A stretch of DNA of 51,354 bases from Paenibacillus sp. 598K (GTDB lineage Bacteria > Bacillota > Bacilli > Paenibacillales > Paenibacillaceae): contig NZ_BFBX01000012.1 in the NCBI RefSeq assembly GCF_003851045.1, positions 19,546 through 70,899 on the forward strand. The letters are read 5' to 3'. The notes under the pieces were generated by a model. It was not told where the DNA came from. It did no database searches and was given only the letters and a program-made list of their open reading frames with translations. A program made the translations under genes and the position numbers. Position 1 is the stretch's first letter. The number at the start of each line of letters is the position of its first letter. Of the stretch, positions 41,440 to 50,132 are shown in pieces.

Positions 41440-43461
41440 TTGTTTAAGAAAAGGTATGTGACCATTTATCTCACGCTTTTCATTATGGCCTTCAGCTTCC
41501 CGTCGGCTTTTGCCGATGAAGCGTCGACTGATTCGGCCCTGCCGTTTATCCTCCAAAACAAAAACTTTGCTTTTGAAGAGCGCACGGATGCGCTCATCAT
41601 CGATGCAGGCAAAAATGTAAGCGATTCCTCTCTGTCGAAAGACAGTTTTGACGTACATGTGAAGCTGACGCGGAAGGTCAACGCCGATCATGTCGTATAC
41701 GACGATAAGCGCGTCGTTACAGATGTTTATATTAGTCAGGAGAACACTACGGGTTCGCCTGTGGATACCGGACGATATATTGTCGTGGATTTTGCAGATG
41801 TCGGCTGGGGCGATGGCGGTACGGCAATCGACGGGGGCTACACCCTCGATGCGCAGTATACAGTCACGTTCAAGGGAGACAAGCTGAACTATGCAGACGG
41901 ATCTGCGATTGCCCCCACCTTCGTCCAGAAGGGCGTCGTCAGTCCTGTGCTCGATCAGTACAAGTATGCGAACCATGACGGTCTTGACTACAGCTACTTC
42001 TATAACGAAGAGGCCGAAGGGCCGTTGCCGCTCGTCGTCTTCTTCCATGGCGGCGGACAGGGCAATGACATCTATACGCCGATCCGCTTCAGCAATGGCG
42101 GCACGGTATGGGCCAACCCCGAAAATCAGGAGAAGTACCCTACCCATGTGCTGGCTCCGCGCAACGCAACCACTGAAGCGAGCATGCACAAGGTAAAAGC
42201 TGTCATCGATCAAATGATCGCAGACGGTAAGGTTGACAAAAATCGCATCTACATTACCGGCTTCTCGATGGGCGGCGGCTCCACCTGGACCTTCCTGCGG
42301 ACTTACCCTGAGTTAGCTGCCGCAGCAGCTCCACTGTGTCCGGCTGGCGGTCCGCAAAGCGTCGAGAATGCTAAAAAAGTCGCCAATCTGCCGCTGTGGA
42401 CGTTTGTCGACGAAGAGGATTTCCTCTATAACTCTGTCGTCAATACAGATAAAACTTACTCGCCGTACTGGAACGACTCTTTGCTGACGACCATCCCGTT
42501 CAACCAACTGATGGATCCGCCTTACAACGGCCATCGCTTCGACGGACACTCGGTCTGGCTGCCCGTCTACAACGAATATACGCATCCGGAGCGCGGCATG
42601 CTGATCGACTGGCTGTTCTCGCACAGCAAAGTCAGAGGCATCGCTGACGTGGAGGTAACGACAGAGGCCAAGGTGGCGCCTGTACTGCCCGCCACGGTCG
42701 CTGTAGAGATCAACTCCAGCGCGACGGGCGTCGCTGCAGAGGACCGTCCGGTCGTATGGGAAGCGATCTCGCCGCAGCGCTACGCCGCCCCTGGCGTCTT
42801 CGAGGTATCGGGCACGATCGAAGGCGTATCGGAAAAGGCTAAAGCTACCGTAACCGTCGTCTCCTCGACGGCCAGCTCGGCGACGCTGACCGGTCCTGCG
42901 CGAGTGCAGCCAGGGCAGCAATTCGAGGTCGTCTACGGGCTGAAAAATGTCAATCAGAAAGTATATGCTCAAGACTTCACAATCGTCTACGACGCCGATA
43001 AACTGGAGCTTGTCGGCTCGCCGGCTACGGTCAATGACAAGCTGTTCAATGTCGTCGGTACCGACGCCAAGGCTGGCAGCATTCGTATCCTGGGCGTACA
43101 TCTCTCGGATAGCGTGGACCAGCCGAATCAAAATCTCGTCAAGCTGGTCTTCCGGGCCAAAAATGTCGCTGGCGTCACTGATATTAAAGTGATGGAGCTG
43201 CTGGTCTCCGATGCCGATGGTCCGGATACGGCGCTCGGCGGAGATACCCATGTCGTCGAGATTCGCACGCCTTCGGTGCCTGGCGACTTCAACAATGACG
43301 ACAAAGTCACTGTAGGCGATCTGGCGCTGGTAGCCAAGGCTTACGGCAAAACGTCCGCAAGCGACGATTGGGATCAAGTAAAAGCTTACGACATCAACAA
43401 AGATGGCGTAATCGACATCGAGGATCTTGTCGCTATGGCGCGTCTCGTCCTGGGCAACTAA
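41440..43461 (+). CDS. Secreted esterase with Ig-like, cohesin and dockerin domains
   Basis: A 673-residue exported, modular protein. Signal peptide 1-25 (SAFA cut); N-terminal Ig-like esterase domain (about 30-165); alpha/beta-hydrolase (about 170-395) with oxyanion motif HGGG (203-206) and nucleophile S276 in GFSMGG, like polyhydroxybutyrate-depolymerase/feruloyl or acetyl-xylan esterases; Big_4-type Ig domain (about 403-475); cohesin domain (about 482-608); dockerin type I (613-673) with two EF-hand-like loops starting at D616 and D651. TTG 41440 has GGGAG at nine bases. Having both cohesin and dockerin in one chain is unusual. Its neighbours are the uronate genes and, downstream, a cohesin-SLH protein. 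Confidence 0.9.
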   Translation: MFKKRYVTIYLTLFIMAFSFPSAFADEASTDSALPFILQNKNFAFEERTDALIIDAGKNVSDSSLSKDSFDVHVKLTRKVNADHVVYDDKRVVTDVYISQENTTGSPVDTGRYIVVDFADVGWGDGGTAIDGGYTLDAQYTVTFKGDKLNYADGSAIAPTFVQKGVVSPVLDQYKYANHDGLDYSYFYNEEAEGPLPLVVFFHGGGQGNDIYTPIRFSNGGTVWANPENQEKYPTHVLAPRNATTEASMHKVKAVIDQMIADGKVDKNRIYITGFSMGGGSTWTFLRTYPELAAAAAPLCPAGGPQSVENAKKVANLPLWTFVDEEDFLYNSVVNTDKTYSPYWNDSLLTTIPFNQLMDPPYNGHRFDGHSVWLPVYNEYTHPERGMLIDWLFSHSKVRGIADVEVTTEAKVAPVLPATVAVEINSSATGVAAEDRPVVWEAISPQRYAAPGVFEVSGTIEGVSEKAKATVTVVSSTASSATLTGPARVQPGQQFEVVYGLKNVNQKVYAQDFTIVYDADKLELVGSPATVNDKLFNVVGTDAKAGSIRILGVHLSDSVDQPNQNLVKLVFRAKNVAGVTDIKVMELLVSDADGPDTALGGDTHVVEIRTPSVPGDFNNDDKVTVGDLALVAKAYGKTSASDDWDQVKAYDINKDGVIDIEDLVAMARLVLGN

Positions 43462-43475
43462 TCATCACACGCAGA

Positions 43476-43516
43476 CCAAGGGGATCGTCAGCAACTGGCG
43501 CGGTCGATACCCTTGG
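43476..43516 (+). terminator. Intercistronic hairpin between esterase and cohesin-SLH genes
   Basis: CCAAGGGGATCG (43476-43487) pairs with CGATACCCTTGG (43505-43516), one mismatch. No clear T run follows, so it may only attenuate transcription or stabilise the upstream message. Confidence 0.5.
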
Positions 43517-43573
43517 CCTGCCTCATTTATCCATACCATCATCCGATGCTGATGAACAAGGGAGACGATCGAC

Positions 43574-44611
43574 TTGAAAATTCGGTACCTGCAGCTGATG
43601 CTGTCCATGCTACTGCTAGTTGCGATGTTGCCGCCTCTGGCCTTCGCCGAGGAGAAGCCTGCTTTTGTCCTGAGCACCTCCAACCAGCCTGCGAACGTCG
43701 GCGATGTGCTCGCCATCACGGTCGAAGGCCGGAATATAAAGGATGTGTACGGGTACGAGCTGCGACTGACCTATGATCCGGCCGTCCTCAAGCTCAAGGA
43801 GGCAAAAGCCGCATGGGAAGGCTATTCGGTTCCGCCGATCGACGAGAAGGGCAACCTGACCTTTGCCCATACGAAAATCGGCAAAACGAAAGGAGAGAGC
43901 GGCTCGCTGCGCTTTGCCACCATACAATTCGAGGTGATCGCGCAGAAAGACACCGAGATCCGGCTGACACGCGTCAAGCTGGTCGACAGCGATAGCGGCA
44001 GCATCACCGCAGAGCCGAGTTTTTCGCTACCGATCAGTATGGCTAAGCAGCCGCCGAAAAGCTACTACGAGGATACGATCGGTCATTGGGCCGAGATGGA
44101 AATCGCCAGAGCTACAGAGATGGGCTGGGTCAATGGCTATCCGGACGGCCGATTCGCTCCGCAAGAGGAGGTTACGCGCGCGCAATTTGCGACGATGCTC
44201 TCGAGGGCGCTCGCACCGACGCCTCCGTCGGAAGCCGCGTTGCCGTTCGCAGACGAATCGCAAATCCCGGCCTACGCCAAGCCCCATGTGTCGCTGTGGG
44301 CCGCTGCGGGCATCATCAAAGGTTATGAGGACGGCAGCTTCCGTCCGTCGCGATCGATCACGCGCTCCGAGATTACTACGCTGCTGATGCGCGTCCTCGG
44401 ACATGAAGAGCAGACGGAGCAGACGGGAGCGCTCGTCTACGCCGATCAGGATGCGATACCGTCCTGGGCTCGTTCGGCCGTTGCAGCCGCGTCGGATATC
44501 GGGCTGGTCAAGGGCAGGGACAATAATCAGTTCGTCCCAGGCGGCTATACGACCCGGGCCGAAGCGGTCACCTTGATCCTGCGCCTGCTCGACTATCTGT
44601 CGGAAGCCTAG
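43574..44611 (+). CDS. Cohesin-SLH surface anchoring protein
   Basis: A 345-residue exported protein: signal peptide 1-25 (LAFA cut), one cohesin domain (about 29-153; FVLSTSNQPANVGDVLAITV, YGYELRLTYDPAVLKL, LRFATIQFEV), and three S-layer homology repeats (about 164-211, 224-272, 288-337; for example HWAEMEIARATEMGWVNGYPDGRFAPQEEVTRAQ). SLH domains bind pyruvylated cell-wall polymer, so the cohesin would be displayed on the surface. This is the build of an anchoring scaffoldin such as clostridial SdbA/OlpA, reduced to one cohesin. TTG 43574 has GGGAG at nine bases. It lies 112 bases after the dockerin-bearing esterase, its probable client. Confidence 0.9.
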   Translation: MKIRYLQLMLSMLLLVAMLPPLAFAEEKPAFVLSTSNQPANVGDVLAITVEGRNIKDVYGYELRLTYDPAVLKLKEAKAAWEGYSVPPIDEKGNLTFAHTKIGKTKGESGSLRFATIQFEVIAQKDTEIRLTRVKLVDSDSGSITAEPSFSLPISMAKQPPKSYYEDTIGHWAEMEIARATEMGWVNGYPDGRFAPQEEVTRAQFATMLSRALAPTPPSEAALPFADESQIPAYAKPHVSLWAAAGIIKGYEDGSFRPSRSITRSEITTLLMRVLGHEEQTEQTGALVYADQDAIPSWARSAVAAASDIGLVKGRDNNQFVPGGYTTRAEAVTLILRLLDYLSEA

Positions 44612-44621
44612 GAAACACCAA

Positions 44622-44682
44622 AGCCTGCCTATACGCGAGGAATCGACAGCTGTAAGCCGTCGGTCCTCCGTACAGGCAGGCT
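44622..44682. terminator. Bidirectional terminator after the cohesin-SLH gene
   Basis: AGCCTGCCT (44622-44630) and AGGCAGGCT (44674-44682) frame a long imperfect stem with inner GAGGA/TCCTC and CGAC/GTCG pairing; it lies between convergent genes. Confidence 0.7.
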
Positions 44683-44692
44683 AATTTGCATT

Positions 44693-45217
44693 TTAGGGCA
44701 GGATCAGCGACATGAGTCGCGCTTGTCCCCACGGCGCGATGCGCACCGTGACCAGCATCTCCTCGCGCTGCTCCTCAAGCTCCCGTCCCGTGCCCTCGGG
44801 CACATAATAACGCTCGAGCCCATACGTCAGCTGGATCGTATCCGGGGCGACGTAGCCGACTCTCGCCTTCAGCACCGCCTCGTCCCCTGTCGTCTCCGGG
44901 CGCTCAGGCGACACCGATACAGCCTCGTAGATGCCCTCCTCGCCAGCTGCGCGCCGCAGCTTCACATAGACGATCTCCCGCCGCTCCGGCTGCCCGCTCC
45001 CGGTCCACAGTCCGCGATCGAGGCGGCTGATCTCATAGCTCAGGATGACATAATCGCCGTAGAACAGATCGCGCGGATCGACCGGCGCCGTTTTCAGCTT
45101 GATCTCCTTGCCATACCAGCCTGCCGCCTCGCTCGACAGCGCCATGCCTGCGAGTACGAGTACCTGGAGGACGATCAGGACGACGAGCCATCTTCTTCGG
45201 GTAGTTGGCTTAAGCAT
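44693..45217 (-). CDS. GDYXXLXY-motif membrane protein
   Basis: A 174-residue protein with one N-terminal helix (about 10-28) and an extracytoplasmic domain containing PVDPRDLFYGDYVILSYEIS, the defining GDYXXLXY signature. This family is commonly encoded next to DUF2157 proteins, as here: its start overlaps the DUF2157 stop by 8 bases. Function unknown. Confidence 0.88.
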   Translation of the reverse strand: MLKPTTRRRWLVVLIVLQVLVLAGMALSSEAAGWYGKEIKLKTAPVDPRDLFYGDYVILSYEISRLDRGLWTGSGQPERREIVYVKLRRAAGEEGIYEAVSVSPERPETTGDEAVLKARVGYVAPDTIQLTYGLERYYVPEGTGRELEEQREEMLVTVRIAPWGQARLMSLILP

Positions 45218-46436
45218 GGCGATCTCCTCCTTCGTCAGATAAAGCGCTGCGGCGGCGTCGACCGAGATACCAGCTGAGCAGCAGCATGAGCACGCCGCCG
45301 ATCAGGAAAAACATCGAGCGGTCCATAAAGTCCCACGCCAGACGGGTATAGGCCAACAGCGTCGCGAACAGGAACAGCACGGTGCCGAGATTGATCCGGA
45401 AGCGCCACTGCTCGTCATACCCGTGCCACAGCACATAGAGCGAGTAAAACGCCAACGCCAGCAGGTAGAGCAAATCTGTGCCTGCCGGGATAAAAAACCA
45501 CGGCAGCAGCAGCAGCCAGTCGCCCGCCGTGGCGATCCGCTGTCGGCTCAGCTTGCCAAGCAGCGACACGGCCAGCAAGCCTGCGAACACGAACAGAAAG
45601 ACGATGGACCGAAGACGTTCGTCCGCGCCAAAGTCGAGCACCGGCACGTCATCGGAAAACATGACCATAATAAAGCCAAAGAAATACATCCCCGTCAATA
45701 CGCTGCCTTGCAAACCATAGACGTCTCGTTTGGCCTTAAGCCAATCGGCGGCAGCATACAGAGCCATCGATGGCACGTAAAACCAGACAATCGTCCACCC
45801 CTCCATGCTGATCCAGATCGTCGTCTGGGCCAGCAGGCTGAGGCCCAGCACCCAGGCCATCCAGCCGTCGCGATGCTTCAGCCAGTAGGCCCCAAGACCG
45901 ATCGCCAGGACGAGGAAGGCATACAGGTTGAATTGCTCGGTATCGCTCAGGCTGTACCCTTGCGAGATGCTCAGCACGATTGCTGTATAGAAGAACAACA
46001 CGCGCGACGGATAGAGCCAGACGAGCAGCACGCCGGCGATGCCCCAGAGCAGGAACGCCGTCGATTGCGCCAGCAGCAGATGATACATCTGCACGACGAG
46101 GAAGATCGAGCCCCCGAAGGCCGCGAGACCAACCGCGAGCAAGCCGATGCCGAGCAAGCGATCGCCGCGGCGATGGAAGTATTCGCCCGCCGCATAGAAG
46201 CCCGTCATGACGACGATGAGCAGGAGCAGCCGCCAAATATGGTCGATCGCCTGCCAATTGGCCGCTACGTATGTCAAGATTCCCAGTCCGACGAGCAGAC
46301 TGCCCAGGATCGGCAGGATGCCTATCGCCCGCTTCTTCTCATCGTACAGAGACAAGAGCCGGTCGGCCTGCTCTGACGATATGATGTCTTCCCGCACCCA
46401 ACGGGGCGCTTCCTTTTCCAGCCATTTGCGCGACAT
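45210..46436 (-). CDS. DUF2157 membrane protein
   Basis: A 408-residue protein: an N-terminal soluble stretch (WLEKEAPRWVREDIISSEQADRLLSLYDEKK, the DUF2157 signature) followed by about ten to twelve hydrophobic helices from residue 38 on, and a basic C-terminus. AAAGGAG nine bases before ATG 46436. Co-operonic with the GDYXXLXY gene; together they probably form a membrane complex of unknown role. Confidence 0.88.
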   Translation of the reverse strand: MSRKWLEKEAPRWVREDIISSEQADRLLSLYDEKKRAIGILPILGSLLVGLGILTYVAANWQAIDHIWRLLLLIVVMTGFYAAGEYFHRRGDRLLGIGLLAVGLAAFGGSIFLVVQMYHLLLAQSTAFLLWGIAGVLLVWLYPSRVLFFYTAIVLSISQGYSLSDTEQFNLYAFLVLAIGLGAYWLKHRDGWMAWVLGLSLLAQTTIWISMEGWTIVWFYVPSMALYAAADWLKAKRDVYGLQGSVLTGMYFFGFIMVMFSDDVPVLDFGADERLRSIVFLFVFAGLLAVSLLGKLSRQRIATAGDWLLLLPWFFIPAGTDLLYLLALAFYSLYVLWHGYDEQWRFRINLGTVLFLFATLLAYTRLAWDFMDRSMFFLIGGVLMLLLSWYLGRRRRSALSDEGGDRHA

Positions 46437-46532
46437 CGGCCATCACTCCTTTTATCTACAGTATACTTGGCTGCAAGGGATTTCATAGTCCTAATCTACC
46501 CTAGTACCAGTGCAATCAATCGCATGACGAAG

Positions 46533-46557
46533 CCCCCGAACCGAGGGGTCCGGGGGC
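46533..46557 (-). terminator. Hairpin after uxuB
   Basis: GCCCCCG and CGGGGGC (about 46535-46556) form a GC-rich stem with partial inner pairing; only a short T-containing tail follows on the minus strand. Confidence 0.5.
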
Positions 46558-46640
46558 AAGAGCGAGATCATCGTATGGTCCTGGCTATGACAGGCTGGCA
46601 GGAGAAATGTCCTTGGACGCGCTATGCGACCACAGACGAT

Positions 46641-47489
46641 CTATACGCCGGCATAGGACATGAAGCCGCCGTCGACCGGCACCGTGATGCCGGTGACGAA
46701 GCCGGACATCTGCTCGTCGACGAGCCAGATCAGCGTGCCGAGCAGATCCTCCGGCTTGCCGAAGCGCCGCATCGGCGTATGGGTCATAATCTTGTGCGAG
46801 CGCTCTGTCAGCGAGCCGTCCTCGTGCGTCAACAGACGGCGGTTCTGCTCGGTCAGGAAAAAGCCCGGCGCGATCGCGTTGACGCGGATGCCGGCATCGG
46901 CCATATGGACGGCCAGCCACTGCGTAAAGTTGTCGATCGCAGCCTTGGCCGCGCTATAAGCCGGCACCTTGGTCATCGGACTCGGCGCGCTCATCGACGA
47001 CATATTGAGGATGACCGCTCCCGGCCGGTGCGCCATGCCGCGGCCGAACACCTGGCTCGGAATAAGCGTGCCGATGAAGTTCAGGTCGAATACATGACCG
47101 AAGCCCTCGACGCCGAGATCAAAAAAGCTCGTCACCTCGGGATCGTCGACATCCTCCGCCCGATAGGTCTCATGGGTCGTGCTGCCCTTCGGATGATTGC
47201 CGCCGGCGCCGTTGATCAGAATGTCGCAGCCGCCAAATGTCTCGGAGACGAGCGCCTCGGCGCGCTGTACGCTAGCCTTGTCGAGCACGTCGCAGGCGAT
47301 CGCTATCGCCTCGCCGCCCGCCTCGCGGATCGATGCGGCTACGGCCTCGCCCTTGTCCGCCGTCCGATTCAGGATCGCTACCTTGACGCCGTGGCGTCCC
47401 AGCTCGCGCGCCATCGCCGCGCACAGCACCCCGCTGCCGCCGGTGATGACAGCCCGCTTGCCGGCCAGATGAGGATGGATCGGGATCAT
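46641..47489 (-). CDS. uxuB: SDR-type fructuronate reductase (D-mannonate oxidoreductase)
   Basis: A 282-residue short-chain dehydrogenase: [17 protein letters not shown] is the NAD(P) site, INGAGGNHP follows, [22 protein letters not shown] holds the Ser and the Y-x3-K catalytic pair, and [12 protein letters not shown] closes the fold. SDR enzymes of this type encoded next to uxuA reduce D-fructuronate to D-mannonate, replacing the unrelated UxuB of E. coli. ATG 47489 follows GGAGG at eight bases and overlaps the uxuA stop by 4 bases. Confidence 0.88.
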   Translation of the reverse strand: MIPIHPHLAGKRAVITGGSGVLCAAMARELGRHGVKVAILNRTADKGEAVAASIREAGGEAIAIACDVLDKASVQRAEALVSETFGGCDILINGAGGNHPKGSTTHETYRAEDVDDPEVTSFFDLGVEGFGHVFDLNFIGTLIPSQVFGRGMAHRPGAVILNMSSMSAPSPMTKVPAYSAAKAAIDNFTQWLAVHMADAGIRVNAIAPGFFLTEQNRRLLTHEDGSLTERSHKIMTHTPMRRFGKPEDLLGTLIWLVDEQMSGFVTGITVPVDGGFMSYAGV

Positions 47490-48565
47490 ACAGTCAGCCT
47501 CCCTTGTTTTTGTCGCTCCAGCGAATCCCAGACGCCCCACAGATACATGATGCCGAGCGCCCGGTCATAGAGACCGTAGCCCGGTCGGCACTCTTCGTCC
47601 CAGATATGACGGCCGTGATCGGGTCTGACGTATCCGGTGTACCCCTGCTCGTGGTAGGCGGCGACGACATCGCACACATCGACAGTGCCGTCCTGGGCGC
47701 GATGCGACGTCTCGATGAAGTCGCCGTTGTCATAGAGGCGGACGTTGCGGATATGCGCAAACGGGATGCGCGGTCCGAACTCGCGCACCATCGCCGCGAC
47801 GTCGTTGTCCGGCCGCGAGCCAAGCGAGCCGCTGCATAACGTCACGCAGTTGTACGGACTGTCGACCAGCTGCAGCAGACGGCGGATATGCTCCTGCGTG
47901 GTGATGATCCGGGGCAGGCCGAAGATCGAATACGGCGGATCGTCGGGATGGATCGCCATCTTGATGTCGAGCCGCTCCGCCGTCGGCAGGATCGCCTCCA
48001 GGAAGTAACGCAGATGCTCCCACAGGTCCTCCTCCGAGACGTTGCGGTATGCCTCGAAGCTGGCCGACAGATGCGCGAGCCGCTCGGGCTCCCAGCCTGG
48101 CATCGAGTACTCGGGATTGACGGCGATCTTGCGCACCAGCTCGAGCGGGTCCATCTGATCGACGCGCGACTTCTCGAAGAACAGCGCTGTCGAGCCGTCT
48201 TCCAGTTCGCGGAACAGCTCAGTGCGCACCCAGTCGAACACCGGCATGAAATTGTAACAGATCGTCTTCACGCCGACGGTCGCCAGCTTCTCCATCGTCC
48301 GCTTGTAGCTCTCGATATACTGATCACGGCTAGGCAGCCCCAGCTTGATGTCCTCGTGAACATTAACGCTCTCGACAACGTCGAGATGCAGACCATACGG
48401 CGCGACCTGCGCCTGCAGCGCCTCGATCTTGTCGAGCGGCCACTCCGCGCCGGGCAGCTCGTCATGCAGCGACCATGCGATCCCCTCGACGCCCGGGATC
48501 TGGATGATCTGCTTCAGCGTGACGCTGTCATTGCCTTCGCCATACCATCGGAATACCATCCTCAT
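47486..48565 (-). CDS. uxuA: Mannonate dehydratase
   Basis: A 359-residue enzyme converting D-mannonate to 2-keto-3-deoxygluconate, using Fe2+/Mn2+ in a xylose-isomerase-like barrel. Motifs: [15 protein letters not shown] at the start, [49 protein letters not shown] and [11 protein letters not shown], including metal-binding His and Asp residues. AAGGAG before ATG 48565. Middle gene of gntR-uxuA-uxuB. Confidence 0.95.
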   Translation of the reverse strand: MRMVFRWYGEGNDSVTLKQIIQIPGVEGIAWSLHDELPGAEWPLDKIEALQAQVAPYGLHLDVVESVNVHEDIKLGLPSRDQYIESYKRTMEKLATVGVKTICYNFMPVFDWVRTELFRELEDGSTALFFEKSRVDQMDPLELVRKIAVNPEYSMPGWEPERLAHLSASFEAYRNVSEEDLWEHLRYFLEAILPTAERLDIKMAIHPDDPPYSIFGLPRIITTQEHIRRLLQLVDSPYNCVTLCSGSLGSRPDNDVAAMVREFGPRIPFAHIRNVRLYDNGDFIETSHRAQDGTVDVCDVVAAYHEQGYTGYVRPDHGRHIWDEECRPGYGLYDRALGIMYLWGVWDSLERQKQGRLTV

Positions 48566-48591
48566 CGGAATCTCTCCTTACTGTTCATCAT

Positions 48592-49296
48592 CTATTGTTC
48601 AACTTCGAAATAATGGGGGTAGCGGGCGAGCAGCTCAGGCAGCTCCTCCTCCAGCTTGCCGATATGCGTCCGCAGCCCTTCGACTGCCGCCTGCTCGTCG
48701 CCGCGCTGAACGGCAGCCAGCAAGGTCGCATGCGCCTCGATCACCTGATCCATGTCCCGGAACTCGCGGATCGCCAGCAGACGCAGCCGATTGATATGCG
48801 CCCGCACCTGGTCGATAATGCCGAGCAGCATCGTGTTGCCGGTCACCGCCATGATCTCGCGATGGAACGCTTCGTCCTCCTGCAGGAAGCGATACATATC
48901 GCCTGCGGCTGCCGCCTCGGCCTGGCTAGCCAGCAGCTGCGCAAGCCGGGCCTCGGAGGCGGATCGGTCGGCCATTGCCCATAGCTGCGCCGCCGCGCGG
49001 AACGCTCCTGTCTCTAGCCGCTCCCTTACGAAGCGGGCTTCCGCTACTCGGGCGAGCGAGATGCGGGCGACTCGCGTCCCCCGCTGCGGCTCAACCTCGA
49101 TGAGGCGCTCCGAGGCGAGCTGCCGGATCGCCTCGCGGATCGGCGTACGGCTGACATGCAGCGACTGGGCCAGCTCGTTCTCGTACAGCATCGTTCCGGG
49201 CTCGGCCTGCAGACTGACGATGCCGGCGCGGATACTGTGGTAGACCCGACTGCCTAGCGATTGCCGGCGAGGCGGTTCGATCGGGGAGAACGTCAT
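48592..49296 (-). CDS. FadR-subfamily GntR regulator (likely UxuR-type repressor)
   Basis: A 234-residue regulator: winged helix (about 12-78: LGSRVYHSIRAGIVSLQAEPGTMLYENELAQSLHVSRTPIREAIRQLASERLIEV) and an all-helical FCD effector domain with the metal-binding His residues (RFLQEDEAFHREIM, HINRLR, EAHATLLAAV). It leads uxuA-uxuB by 26 bases and has a perfect palindrome upstream. FadR-type regulators of this sort usually respond to hexuronates or their breakdown products. ATG 49296 has AGAGGAAG; a longer frame to 49386 would cover the operator. Confidence 0.9.
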   Translation of the reverse strand: MTFSPIEPPRRQSLGSRVYHSIRAGIVSLQAEPGTMLYENELAQSLHVSRTPIREAIRQLASERLIEVEPQRGTRVARISLARVAEARFVRERLETGAFRAAAQLWAMADRSASEARLAQLLASQAEAAAAGDMYRFLQEDEAFHREIMAVTGNTMLLGIIDQVRAHINRLRLLAIREFRDMDQVIEAHATLLAAVQRGDEQAAVEGLRTHIGKLEEELPELLARYPHYFEVEQ

Positions 49297-49347
49297 GACG
49301 GCACTTCCTCTCTTTTGATTGCTGAGATCAGTGTAGCACAGTCGATG

Positions 49348-49367
49348 AATACTTGTATACAAGTATT
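49348..49367. promoter_or_regulatory. GntR operator (20-bp perfect palindrome)
   Basis: AATACTTGTATACAAGTATT lies about 50 bases upstream of the gntR start. On the minus strand an extended -10 (TGCTACACT, 49338-49330) follows, so the operator covers the -35 region of the gntR-uxuA-uxuB promoter. Confidence 0.82.
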
Positions 49368-49463
49368 TAAGGCAGCATTTTTGCATGAGCTGTTTAATTT
49401 TTCCTTGGGCCGGGTAATGGTTGATGCCAAATGTGTATGATTACGGGTTAAGGAGGATGCCCA

Positions 49464-50075
49464 TTGGTCGTGTTCCTGTTGCTGCTGCTCATCGTCACTG
49501 CATCTATCCTGATCCTGCTTGTCTGGCTGCGGCCGCGCGCAGATGTCAAAGCTCCGCAGAGCGAACGGCCCGAGCGGACCGTGCCTGCGCTGTCCGCGTC
49601 ATCGGGGTTCCGCCTGCTCAGCCCTGAGTCGCTGGACGATGCCCCGCCGCTGCAGGGACGAGCGAGAGAAGTGCTCGATGCGGCATCGCTCCATATCGCC
49701 GGACTGCGCAGCGTCGCCTCTCGGCTCGCCGATCGCGAGGTTGCGGCCAAGGTGCAGGAGCTGTGCGCCGTCTCCGAGAGTATCGCCGCCAAGATCCGTC
49801 GCAATCCCGATAGCCTCCCTCTCGTGCAGCGACATTACGACTACTATCTGCCGACCGCAGCAGACCTGATGGACCGTTACGACCGGCTGGTGCACAGCAA
49901 GGTCTATACCAAAGACATGGAGTTCCAGGTCAAGCGCATCGAGAATCTGCTGCCTGCGCTGCGTTCGCACTTCGATAAATATATGGGCAAGCTGTTGCGC
50001 CATGAACTGATCGACCTGGAGGTCGAAGTCAATACGCTCGAGGAGGTTATGCGCTCCGAGCGCGTCTCCGGCTAG
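49464..50075 (+). CDS. xpaC: XpaC-family protein (5-bromo-4-chloroindolyl phosphate hydrolysis protein)
   Basis: A 203-residue protein with one N-terminal helix (about 2-22) and a helical cytoplasmic domain with VQRHYDYYLPTAADLMDRYDRL, a hallmark of the XpaC family, and a coiled-coil-like C-terminus. TTG 49464 is preceded by AAGGAGG at seven bases. It forms an operon with telA, as in Bacillus (xpaC-yceH). The true role is unknown; a link to envelope stress or anion resistance is suggested by the partner. Confidence 0.85.
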   Translation: MVVFLLLLLIVTASILILLVWLRPRADVKAPQSERPERTVPALSASSGFRLLSPESLDDAPPLQGRAREVLDAASLHIAGLRSVASRLADREVAAKVQELCAVSESIAAKIRRNPDSLPLVQRHYDYYLPTAADLMDRYDRLVHSKVYTKDMEFQVKRIENLLPALRSHFDKYMGKLLRHELIDLEVEVNTLEEVMRSERVSG

Positions 50076-50132
50076 GCCTCGCCCGCCCGGCCGCCGCACC
50101 CCTGTCCGCAGTCAATAAAGGAGGAAACAGAA

